Shown here one piece after another: positions 40,157 to 48,521 of a stretch of 53,837 nt of DNA. The stretch is from Deltaproteobacteria bacterium RIFCSPHIGHO2_02_FULL_43_33. Its GTDB lineage: Bacteria; Desulfobacterota; GWC2-55-46; UBA9637. How positions within the stretch are numbered: the stretch's first letter is position 1; each line of letters begins with the position of its first letter. The position numbers and the translations under genes are program-made. The DNA is taken from positions 1 to 53,837 of the forward strand of contig MGRL01000118.1 of the NCBI GenBank assembly GCA_001798165.1, read 5' to 3'. The notes below the pieces were generated by a model that ran no database searches, was not told where the DNA came from, and worked only from the letters and a program-made list of their open reading frames with translations.

Positions 40157-41308
40157 GTGATCTATATAATATTGACCTATCTGTTTTCACCGCTTATTTA
40201 TATCCTGCTCTTCTTTAGAAAAAATAAGACAGAACGGGTTTTAGTAATCCAGACCGCCAAGATCGGCGACCTAATCTGCTCCACGCCTGTTTTCAGGGCA
40301 ATTAAAAAGAAATATCCGGATGCGCATCTGTCTGCGCTTGTAAATCCTCTTGCCAGAGGACTGCTTGAATATAATCCGTATATAAACGAAATAATCTCTT
40401 TAGACAACGGCTTATATAAAGGATTTACAGGCAAGATGTGGCTGGCAAAACTGTTTCGTAATGGAAGGTATGATATTGCAGTGTCTCTTAACCCTAATGT
40501 TCCGTTTACCCTTGCAATGTTCTGGGGGCTTATTCCTGTAAGGGTTTCTCTTATGCCGGATCCCCGCTTAAAACCTGCTGGGACAAGTTTTTCAGGAATT
40601 ACTTATAGATTCGCATCAATGTTTTCTACTCATCTTGAAAAACATATCAGAGGCAGGCTTGTCGCAGAGACATATATGGAAATGCTGAAGGCAATTGGTA
40701 TAGGTGATAAGTATATTTCAAAAGATGTTTTTAAATCGCCTGACGCTGATGATAAAGTTGAAAAGTTTTTAAAATCCGCAATCCGCAATCCGCAATCCGC
40801 AATCAAAATCGGCCTTGCGGTTACAAGCGGAAACAGGATGAAGGAGTGGGGCGCCGAGAAAATGGCGGCCATTGCGGACAGGTTAATAAGAGAGTTAAAT
40901 ACATGCATAGTGTTTATCGGCTCTGAAAAAGACAGAGATATCTCTAATAAAATATTGAGCATTACAGGGCGCAAAGATATGATAATAGATGCGATTGGCA
41001 AGTTTAATCTCTCTGAGCTTCCAGCGCTCGTTCAACGCTTATCGCTCTTTATAGGTGTTGATACCGGAATTACCTATATGGCAGATGCATTGAATGTGCC
41101 GCTTGTTGACATTGCCGGGCCATCTGATATGGAAGACCAAAGGCCGACAGGCAGAAATGTTATAATCATACAGAAAAAAGATATTGCATGTGTTCCATGC
41201 TCTCACACATTTCATGCACCCTACGCATGCAGATACGGACATAGGGAATGTATAGCGAGTATTACCGTAGAGGAGGTTTTTGAAAGTGCTTCAGAACTTT
41301 TGGCTTAA
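40157..41308 (+). CDS. GT9 heptosyltransferase family protein (GTG start)
   Basis: RVLVIQTAKIGDLICSTPVFRAIKKKYP; GVDTGITYMADALNVPLVDIAGPSD; CVPC…CRYGHREC. Confidence 0.9.
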   Translation: MIYIILTYLFSPLIYILLFFRKNKTERVLVIQTAKIGDLICSTPVFRAIKKKYPDAHLSALVNPLARGLLEYNPYINEIISLDNGLYKGFTGKMWLAKLFRNGRYDIAVSLNPNVPFTLAMFWGLIPVRVSLMPDPRLKPAGTSFSGITYRFASMFSTHLEKHIRGRLVAETYMEMLKAIGIGDKYISKDVFKSPDADDKVEKFLKSAIRNPQSAIKIGLAVTSGNRMKEWGAEKMAAIADRLIRELNTCIVFIGSEKDRDISNKILSITGRKDMIIDAIGKFNLSELPALVQRLSLFIGVDTGITYMADALNVPLVDIAGPSDMEDQRPTGRNVIIIQKKDIACVPCSHTFHAPYACRYGHRECIASITVEEVFESASELLA

Positions 41309-42605
41309 GCCTGCCCCGCACTTGATGCGGGGTTTTAATCAGGGGATTGAGGATAGGCTGTACGGGTTTATCCCACCGCTCCTTTTAATCTACATCTTTT
41401 TCCAGCCTTTTAATCATTTTGCAGGAATAAAGAATACGGCATTTATTTTAATGTCGTTGTTATTTCTCATAAAGATTACGAGGAAAGGCATAAATATTCA
41501 TTGGAAAGACAGCACCATAATAGCCCTTTTCATATTGGGGCTTGTTATCTTGATAAGCATTTTTTTGAGCAACTATGTAATTGACAGCCTAAATGCATTT
41601 AGAAAAAATTTCCTATATCAGACGGTAGCTTTTTTTGTCATAGTAACTGAATTTCATGAAGTTGAGAAACTCAAGGCCTTATTGCATACAGTTATAGTAA
41701 GCTTTATTACAGTAACACTGATTATCTTTATCAAAAACCCTCCGGCAAATCTGCTCAATATCCTTGAGGTAAAGGCGCAAAAAGAGACCTTCTTAAGGGG
41801 CTATGCCCTCAATGCGGCGTTCTATGTGCCATTTACTATAGGCTATCTTTTCAGCACAAAAGACAGGTTATCAATTAAGGCGTTCTATTGGCTTATGCTT
41901 TTGGCGGAATTTGTGCTGGTCTGGCTCTATTACAGCTCAAGGACAACGCTTGCGGCTGTTTTGGCGGCAGGTGTTATTATGATTGTAATGTCTAAAAGGT
42001 ATAAGATGCTTCTGGCAATGCTTATTGTTTTTCTTGGTGTCGGGATTATTACCTATTTTAAAAAGCCTGAGCTGCTTGAAAGACATAAAACACTGCTTTA
42101 TCCTGCTACCTACATGACTAATGAGGGCTTAAGCGGAAGGCTTGGCATATGGAAAGGCACGATTGATATGATAAAGGATAGACCGGCGCTTGGCTATGGT
42201 TATGGCTGGAAAAAGATAGCTATAGTAGCGAGAGAAGAGGGTTATTTGGAGAGATGGAAGGAAAAATGGCCTGACACCTATGATTTTTTTGAAAAAGGAG
42301 GCTATGGCAGGGCAAGCCCTCACAACTTAATTTTGCAGATACTTTTTGAGGTAGGGATATTGGGATTGCTCGCATTCATGTTGTTTTGGGCGACAGTTTT
42401 TCTCAAGACTACAGGCATCATAAAAAAAGGCTGCGCATCTGAATTGAGCTGTTTTGTAAAATATGGAGTATTGGGAGTTCTTGTGGCTTATTCAATAATA
42501 AATATTACAAATAGCCTGTGGGAAGAAACATATGGAGTCCTTACCTTTGCCCTATCTGCTATCACAGTGGTTATCTATGAACAAAATAGATGCAAAAACC
42601 ATTAA
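41280..42605 (+). CDS. O-antigen ligase (WaaL/Wzy_C-like); start may be ATG 41325
   Basis: Multi-TM; GLSGRLGIWKGTIDMIKDRPALGYGYG…SPHNLILQILFEVGILGLLAF. Confidence 0.9.
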   Translation: MKVLQNFWLKPAPHLMRGFNQGIEDRLYGFIPPLLLIYIFFQPFNHFAGIKNTAFILMSLLFLIKITRKGINIHWKDSTIIALFILGLVILISIFLSNYVIDSLNAFRKNFLYQTVAFFVIVTEFHEVEKLKALLHTVIVSFITVTLIIFIKNPPANLLNILEVKAQKETFLRGYALNAAFYVPFTIGYLFSTKDRLSIKAFYWLMLLAEFVLVWLYYSSRTTLAAVLAAGVIMIVMSKRYKMLLAMLIVFLGVGIITYFKKPELLERHKTLLYPATYMTNEGLSGRLGIWKGTIDMIKDRPALGYGYGWKKIAIVAREEGYLERWKEKWPDTYDFFEKGGYGRASPHNLILQILFEVGILGLLAFMLFWATVFLKTTGIIKKGCASELSCFVKYGVLGVLVAYSIINITNSLWEETYGVLTFALSAITVVIYEQNRCKNH

Positions 42606-43620
42606 AAAAATTCTCTTAATCCGCCGCGACAATATCGGCGACCTTATATGCACAACCCCTGCTATTCATGCATTGCGTGCGAGATTTTCCGAGGCAAAGA
42701 TAGGCATTCTTGTAAATAGCTATAATGCCGATGCAATAACTGATAATCCTGATATTGATGAAGTTTATGTTTATGAGAAGGCTAAGCATGTTGAAGGTAA
42801 AAGCAGATTTTCGGTTTGGTTAGCAAATCTCAAGCTTTTCTTAAAGATAAGAAAAGAAAGATATGATATAGCAATTGCATTCGGATATAGTTATTCTCCA
42901 AGCTTAGCCAGACACACTTTTCTAACCGGTTCAAAGAAGAGAATAGGATATGTACCGATTGGGAAGAAGCTGCCTTTTTACAACTTTCCTCTTGAGGAGC
43001 CATCAGCGCCAATTCATGAGGTAGCTGCCGCATTTAGACTTATTGAGCCACTTGGTATTAACGGGGAGCCGTCAAAATTTGTTTTAAGGCCAGATAATAA
43101 TGAAAGAGGAAAAGTTTTACGCTCTCTTCAATCAGAAGGCTCGGATTGCAGCAATATGGTAGCTATACACATAAGCAGCAGGAAGGAAAATAACCGTTGG
43201 CCTGCGGATAGATTTATCGAGTTTGGCAATGAATTAATAAAAAAGCATAATGTAATGCCTTTGATCCTTTGGGCGCCGGGGAGCAGTGAAAACCCATATC
43301 ACCCTGGGGATGATGAAAAGGCTGCGGAGATAGCAGAAAGGATGGATTCAAGGCCTCTTTTATATAAGACTACAAAGCTGAAGGAGCTTATTGCTGCTAT
43401 AAGCGTATGCAAATTGATAATATGCTGCGACGGCGGCGCTATGCATATTGCAGCTGCCCTTGGCAAGCCTATAGTAACGATATGGGGTTCTACTGATAAA
43501 AGGAGATGGGCGCCATGGAAGGCTGAATATATTATACTTCAAAAGAAGATTCTGGCTGATGAGGTTACTGTAGAAGAAGCGATTGCTGCATTTGGAAAAT
43601 TGTGGAACGGTTTGAGGTAA
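42577..43620 (+). CDS. GT9 heptosyltransferase family protein lacking the C-terminal Cys motif; ATG 42577
   Basis: KILLIRRDNIGDLICTTPAIHALRARFSEAK; CCDGGAMHIAAALGKPIVTIWGSTDKRRWAPW. Confidence 0.9.
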   Translation: MNKIDAKTIKKILLIRRDNIGDLICTTPAIHALRARFSEAKIGILVNSYNADAITDNPDIDEVYVYEKAKHVEGKSRFSVWLANLKLFLKIRKERYDIAIAFGYSYSPSLARHTFLTGSKKRIGYVPIGKKLPFYNFPLEEPSAPIHEVAAAFRLIEPLGINGEPSKFVLRPDNNERGKVLRSLQSEGSDCSNMVAIHISSRKENNRWPADRFIEFGNELIKKHNVMPLILWAPGSSENPYHPGDDEKAAEIAERMDSRPLLYKTTKLKELIAAISVCKLIICCDGGAMHIAAALGKPIVTIWGSTDKRRWAPWKAEYIILQKKILADEVTVEEAIAAFGKLWNGLR

Positions 43621-43624
43621 GAAA

Positions 43625-44815
43625 TTGAATATTGGTCTTATAAGGATGAAATATACGCCTTATGGAGGGGCAGAGGTCTTTGTCTCCAGATTTGTTGGCG
43701 AACTTTTGAAAAGAGGCCATACCTGCCACATATTTGCAAATAAGTGGGATATAGGTTCACGACTCACGACTCACGACTCACGACTAATATTCCATAAGAT
43801 TAAAACATTCGGCCCTTCATTTTTGCGCGTACTATCGTTTGCCATAAATAGCTATTTTGCTGTCAAAAAGGCAAGTCTTGATATTATTTTAAGTTTTGAC
43901 AGGACGCTTTATCAGGATATCTATAGGGCAGGGGATGGCTGCCATAGAGAATGGCTGATACAGAGAAGCAAGTCAGAAGTCAGAAGTCAGAAGTCAGAAG
44001 TCAGAAGAATAATAAAAAAAATAATCACTTCTTTGAACCCGCTTCATCTTACACTGCTTTACCTTGAAAAAAGGCTTTTCAAAAGCAAAAGATTGAAATT
44101 GGTAATTGCAAACTCAAAGCGGGGAAAGGATGAGATAATAAGGCATTATAAATTGCCTGAAGAAAAGATTTGTGTTATATACAACGGAATTGACTTAAAG
44201 CAATTCAACCTTGATGAAAAAGGCAAAATGAGAGCTGTTTATAGGGAACGGCTCGGAATTAAAAGCGAGACAACACTTCTGTTTGTCGGCTCTGGTTTTG
44301 AGAGAAAAGGTCTGCGGTTTCTGATAGAGGCGCTTGGTATTTTAAAGAAAGAAAGCAGGGTGGGTTCTGCCCGCCAGAAAATAGTGAAGCTGGTTGTTGT
44401 AGGAAAAGGAAAGACCGAGAAGTATCGGGAGATAGCGGACAGATGCGGTGTGGGAACGGATATAACATTTGTCGGTCCCGTGAAAGATGCGCAAAGTTAT
44501 TATTATGCCGCTGATATTTTTGTCCTTCCGTCTATCTACGAGCCTTTTAGCAATGCCTGTCTGGAGGCAATGGCAAGTGGTTTGCCTGTTATAACCTCAA
44601 GGATAAATGGGGCTTCTGAAATACTGACGGATGAAAAGGATGGAATGATTGTAGACGATCCGACTAACCCAAAAGAATTGGCTTTCAAGATTAAGCCTTT
44701 ATTGGGTGAGGAAACAAGGTTGGCAGCGGGCAAAATGGCGCAAATGGCTGTAGAGGGCTATACCATAGAAAAGAATGTAGAAAAATTTTTAAAGTTAATT
44801 GAGGAGATACAATGA
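43625..44815 (+). CDS. GT4 glycosyltransferase (WaaG-like) containing two heptad arrays; TTG start
   Basis: GGAEVFVSRFVGELLKRGHTCHIFANKW; YNGIDLKQFN; LPSIYEPFSNACLEAMASGLPVITSRINGASEIL. Confidence 0.9.
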   Translation: MNIGLIRMKYTPYGGAEVFVSRFVGELLKRGHTCHIFANKWDIGSRLTTHDSRLIFHKIKTFGPSFLRVLSFAINSYFAVKKASLDIILSFDRTLYQDIYRAGDGCHREWLIQRSKSEVRSQKSEVRRIIKKIITSLNPLHLTLLYLEKRLFKSKRLKLVIANSKRGKDEIIRHYKLPEEKICVIYNGIDLKQFNLDEKGKMRAVYRERLGIKSETTLLFVGSGFERKGLRFLIEALGILKKESRVGSARQKIVKLVVVGKGKTEKYREIADRCGVGTDITFVGPVKDAQSYYYAADIFVLPSIYEPFSNACLEAMASGLPVITSRINGASEILTDEKDGMIVDDPTNPKELAFKIKPLLGEETRLAAGKMAQMAVEGYTIEKNVEKFLKLIEEIQ

Positions 44816-45834
44816 AATCAATCTTAAGATATAAAAGAGGGCTTGCAATACTGAATGATTTTAAAAAGGCGAGGGTTCTTGTTATTGGCGATCTCGTCAT
44901 GGATCATTTTATCTGGGGAAAGGTGAGACGAATATCGCCAGAGGCCCCTGTGCCTGTTGTAGAGGTTAATTCAGAGAGCCTTATGCTGGGCGGCGCTGCA
45001 AATGTGGTAAATAACATACACAGCCTTGGAGGAAAGGTTATTGTATGCGGTGTTATTGGGAGAGATGAGATGGGTAAAAACCTTGTCCATGAACTGAGAA
45101 CAAAAGGCATATCTTCAGACGGCGTTATTGTTGAGGAGAAGCGGCCAACTTCAGTAAAAACAAGGGTGATAGCCCACAGCCAGCAGGTAGTGAGGTTTGA
45201 TAGAGAAAATAAAGAAAAGATACATCTGGATACTATGAAGAACATCATGGACTATACAAAGGATAAAATAAATTCAGTTGATGCGATAGTTATCTCAGAT
45301 TATGCAAAAGGTGTCATATCCGAAGAGCTGGTGGAAGAGGTTATAACCCTCGCCAAGAAAAGAGGTAAACCGGTCGCTGTTGATCCAAAGGTCAGCCATT
45401 TTGATTATTATAAATATGCAACGATAGTGACCCCCAATAATGACGAGGCATCTCAGGCCTCTGGCATAGATATTGAAAATAATAAAGGCAATAAAAGCTT
45501 ATTGCGGGCTGGCGAAATGCTTCTCAACAAAATTGGGAGCGATGCGGTTCTCATAACAAGAGGCGAGCATGGCATGAGTCTGTTTGAAAGCAACGGGGAG
45601 ATAACGCATATTCCCACTGTTGCAAAAGAGGTTTATGATGTAAGCGGCGCCGGAGATACTGTAATAGGAACAGTAGCCCTTGCTATTGCGTCAGGAGCAA
45701 GCTTTAAAGAAGCGGCAGTTGTTTCTAATTTTGCGGCAGGTGTTGTTGTTGGCAAGGTGGGTACTGCCACTGTCACACCGGAAGAAATGAAGAATGCTAT
45801 CAAGGATGGGTTGAGCGCCAAAAAACTCCGATGA
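44812..45834 (+). CDS. hldA: D-glycero-beta-D-manno-heptose-7-phosphate kinase (PfkB family, kinase domain only)
   Basis: ARVLVIGDLVMDHFIWGKVRRISPEAPVPVVEV; LGGAANVVNNIHSLGG; DVSGAGDTVIGTVALA. Confidence 0.93.
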   Translation: MKSILRYKRGLAILNDFKKARVLVIGDLVMDHFIWGKVRRISPEAPVPVVEVNSESLMLGGAANVVNNIHSLGGKVIVCGVIGRDEMGKNLVHELRTKGISSDGVIVEEKRPTSVKTRVIAHSQQVVRFDRENKEKIHLDTMKNIMDYTKDKINSVDAIVISDYAKGVISEELVEEVITLAKKRGKPVAVDPKVSHFDYYKYATIVTPNNDEASQASGIDIENNKGNKSLLRAGEMLLNKIGSDAVLITRGEHGMSLFESNGEITHIPTVAKEVYDVSGAGDTVIGTVALAIASGASFKEAAVVSNFAAGVVVGKVGTATVTPEEMKNAIKDGLSAKKLR

Positions 45835-46382
45835 GTAAGCCAAAGGAATCGAGTTTAGTCAAATTAATAGCCAGCCTTATAACAGGCGATAAAGAAATTG
45901 TAAAGCCTGTTTTAAAAAAAACGGAGCATAAATTCGGCAGTATAGATTTTTTAAGTGGAAAGATTAACTTCAAGCATACCGATTACTATAAGGAAGAGAT
46001 GGGAGAGGGTTTGTTCAGAAAAATTCTTTCATTTGAAAAGCTTATTAAACCAGACTCGTTGCCTGATATAAAGCTTTTCACAAACTCCTTGGAAAGTGAA
46101 TATCTTACCGGAGACGGAAAGAGAGTAATAAATATAGACCCTGGTTATGTTTCTATGGAAAAGATGGTTCTTGCAAGCTGTAAAAATTTTGCGCACAGGG
46201 TATATCTCAAGAATGGGGTATATGCTGATTTAACCCTTGTCTATAGGGCCGGTAACTTTCAATCACTGGAATGGACATTCCCTGATTATGCGGAAGAAGG
46301 GGTGAGGAATATGCTGAAGGGTATCAGGGAGAGGTATGGCCACCAACTGCAAAGGAGAGACTATAAGTGCTTAAAAGCATGA
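45831..46382 (+). CDS. DUF4416-family protein
   Basis: FGSIDFLSGKINFKHTDYYKEEMGEGLFRKILSFEKLI; NIDPGYVSMEKMVLASCKNFAHRVYL. Confidence 0.85.
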   Translation: MSKPKESSLVKLIASLITGDKEIVKPVLKKTEHKFGSIDFLSGKINFKHTDYYKEEMGEGLFRKILSFEKLIKPDSLPDIKLFTNSLESEYLTGDGKRVINIDPGYVSMEKMVLASCKNFAHRVYLKNGVYADLTLVYRAGNFQSLEWTFPDYAEEGVRNMLKGIRERYGHQLQRRDYKCLKA

Positions 46383-47239
46383 CAGGTTATGGCACAGCTG
46401 AGTTTTCAATTGGCGAAGACAGGTTTTCTCTTGAGATAAAAAGCGTAAACCATCGTTTCGTAGAGATAAATGTTAGAACACCTGATAAGTTTTCCCTATT
46501 AGAAAATAAGATAAGAGACGAGATAAAACAGCATTTTTCCAGAGGCTCTTTTTATGTATCAATTAGCGCTGGCAGAGAAATAGCAGGAGCAATCAATATA
46601 AATATTCCTGTTGCCAAGCAGTGTCTTGCTATGCTCCGGGGGCTTCAAAAAGAGCTTGGTTTAAAGGGTGACATAGATATTGAACTGCTTTTAAAATTTA
46701 AGGAGATATTTTCTATAGGAGAGGCAGAGCAGGATTTAGAAAAATACTGGGAAGGGCTTAAGTATGGTCTGAGCAGCGCTCTTGGTTCTCTGAAGAAGAT
46801 GAGAGAGGAAGAGGGCTCTGCCCTTTCAGATGATATTGCATCAAGGCTTAATTGTATGGAAGATATTGCATATGAAATGGATGAAAGGGCGCCTGTCGTA
46901 GCAGAGACGTATAGAGAAAAGCTGAGACAGAGGATGGCTAACATGCTTGGTAATGCAAATGTAGATGAGGCGCGATTATTGACAGAGGTTGCTATTTTTG
47001 CAGAGCGAGGCAACATTACAGAAGAGTTGGTGCGGCTAAAGAGCCATTTTGCGCAGTTTAAAGATATGGTCAAGCTCGGTGAACCGGTCGGCCGAAAGAT
47101 GGATTTTCTGTGTCAGGAGATTTTAAGGGAGATAAATACCATCGGCTCTAAGGCCAATGATTCTGAACTGGCGAACCTGGTTGTATCAGCAAAGGCGGAA
47201 CTGGAGAAAATACGGGAACAGGTGCAAAATATTGAATAA
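46367..47239 (+). CDS. yicC: YicC-family endoribonuclease
   Basis: LKSMTGYGTAEFSIGEDRFSLEIKSVNHRFVEINVR; C-terminal KMDFLCQEILREINTIGSKA. Confidence 0.95.
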   Translation: MLKSMTGYGTAEFSIGEDRFSLEIKSVNHRFVEINVRTPDKFSLLENKIRDEIKQHFSRGSFYVSISAGREIAGAININIPVAKQCLAMLRGLQKELGLKGDIDIELLLKFKEIFSIGEAEQDLEKYWEGLKYGLSSALGSLKKMREEEGSALSDDIASRLNCMEDIAYEMDERAPVVAETYREKLRQRMANMLGNANVDEARLLTEVAIFAERGNITEELVRLKSHFAQFKDMVKLGEPVGRKMDFLCQEILREINTIGSKANDSELANLVVSAKAELEKIREQVQNIE

Positions 47240-47903
47240 AACAAAAGACAGCAGGCAACCGGCAACCGGCAATAGTAAAGGCATCCTTTTTATAGTCTCT
47301 GCCCCTTCAGGGGCTGGTAAGACAACCCTTTGCAGGATGGCGGTTGACTATTTTTCTGATTTGAGGCATTCTATATCATACACGACAAGGCCTTCCAGAG
47401 AAGGTGAAAAGAACAGTATTGATTATCACTTTGTAAGCCAGCAGTTTTTTCAGAAGATGCTTAATAATGCTGAATTTCTGGAGTGGGCAGAGGTTCATGG
47501 AAACAGATACGGAACCTCTCGGAATGATATCAATGCCCTTCTTGAAAAAGGTTTAGATATAATTTTGGATATAGATGTCCAGGGTGCGAGACAGGTCAAG
47601 CAACGGTTATTAGCGAACAGTGAACAGCCGGCAGTTTTTATCTTTATCCTCCCGCCGTCACTGAAAGTTTGTGAAGAAAGGATTAAAACCAGAGGTAAAG
47701 ACAGCCCTGAAGTCATAGCAGGCAGGTTAGAAAATGCAAGGACTGAGATAAGAGAATCCATTAAGTATGATTTTATAATTATCAATGATAATCTTGAAGA
47801 TGCCTTTGAAAGACTTAAGTCAATTATCTTAGCTGAAAGAAGCAGAAGAGAAAGGATGATGGGAGAGGTTAAAAGAATCTATAGCGAGGTGTTGGATTTA
47901 TAA
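47232..47903 (+). CDS. gmk: Guanylate kinase (TTG 47232 or later start)
   Basis: ILFIVSAPSGAGKTTLCRMAVD; SYTTRPSREGEKNSIDYHFVS. Confidence 0.95.
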   Translation: MNKTKDSRQPATGNSKGILFIVSAPSGAGKTTLCRMAVDYFSDLRHSISYTTRPSREGEKNSIDYHFVSQQFFQKMLNNAEFLEWAEVHGNRYGTSRNDINALLEKGLDIILDIDVQGARQVKQRLLANSEQPAVFIFILPPSLKVCEERIKTRGKDSPEVIAGRLENARTEIRESIKYDFIIINDNLEDAFERLKSIILAERSRRERMMGEVKRIYSEVLDL

Positions 47904-47974
47904 ATTTACGAATTGCGATTTAAAAATCTGAAATCGTAAATCTGAAATCGTAAATCTTAAAAGGGAGGTATTAC

Positions 47975-48205
47975 ATGGCAAGGATAACAGTTGAAGATAG
48001 CATGAAAATGGTGCCGAACAGATTTGCACTCGTGGTGATTGCATCGGAGAGGGCAAAGAATTTATTGAGAGGCGCTAAACCATTTGTAAATTCAGACAAC
48101 CGCGCTATTGTTACCGCATTGAGGGAGGTTGCGGCAGGCAAAATTACCTATAAGGAGACCAAGGCTTTCACAAAGAAGAGACACGAGTTATATTCTGCAG
48201 ATTAA
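47975..48205 (+). CDS. rpoZ: RNA polymerase omega subunit
   Basis: MARITVEDSMKMVPNRFALVVIASERAKNLLRG. Confidence 0.94.
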   Translation: MARITVEDSMKMVPNRFALVVIASERAKNLLRGAKPFVNSDNRAIVTALREVAAGKITYKETKAFTKKRHELYSAD

Positions 48206-48225
48206 GTATCTTGTAAGATTCAGTA

Positions 48226-48258
48226 AAAAATCCCCTGTATAAACAGGGGATTTTTATT
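48226..48258 (+). terminator. Rho-independent terminator after rpoZ
   Basis: AAAAAATCCCCTGTATAAACAGGGGATTTTTAT. Confidence 0.92.
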
Positions 48259-48521
48259 TTCAATCACCTTTCCCAGTTAGAAAGTTGAAGAGCCTCGCAG
48301 CAATTTGAGATATTATATGGTAGTCCATAATAGAATTGACATAAAACAAAAATCTCCCCATGCGGTCATTCCCGCAGGTTTTTAGCGGGAATCTGGTTTT
48401 ATTAACACCATATCCCCGATAAAGGCATTCGGGGATGACAGATTTATCTTGTCTATGTTGTTACTATTATGGACTGATTAGTATATGGCCGTAGCTTTCT
48501 AACGGGGCTTTCTAAAGGGGC

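Noticed and set aside
43970-44007. Sequencing or assembly artifact as explanation for AAGTCAG repeats
   Set aside because: The same period with different heptamers recurs at many loci, and the ORFs stay open through them; an artifact is unlikely, though copy number could still be misassembled.
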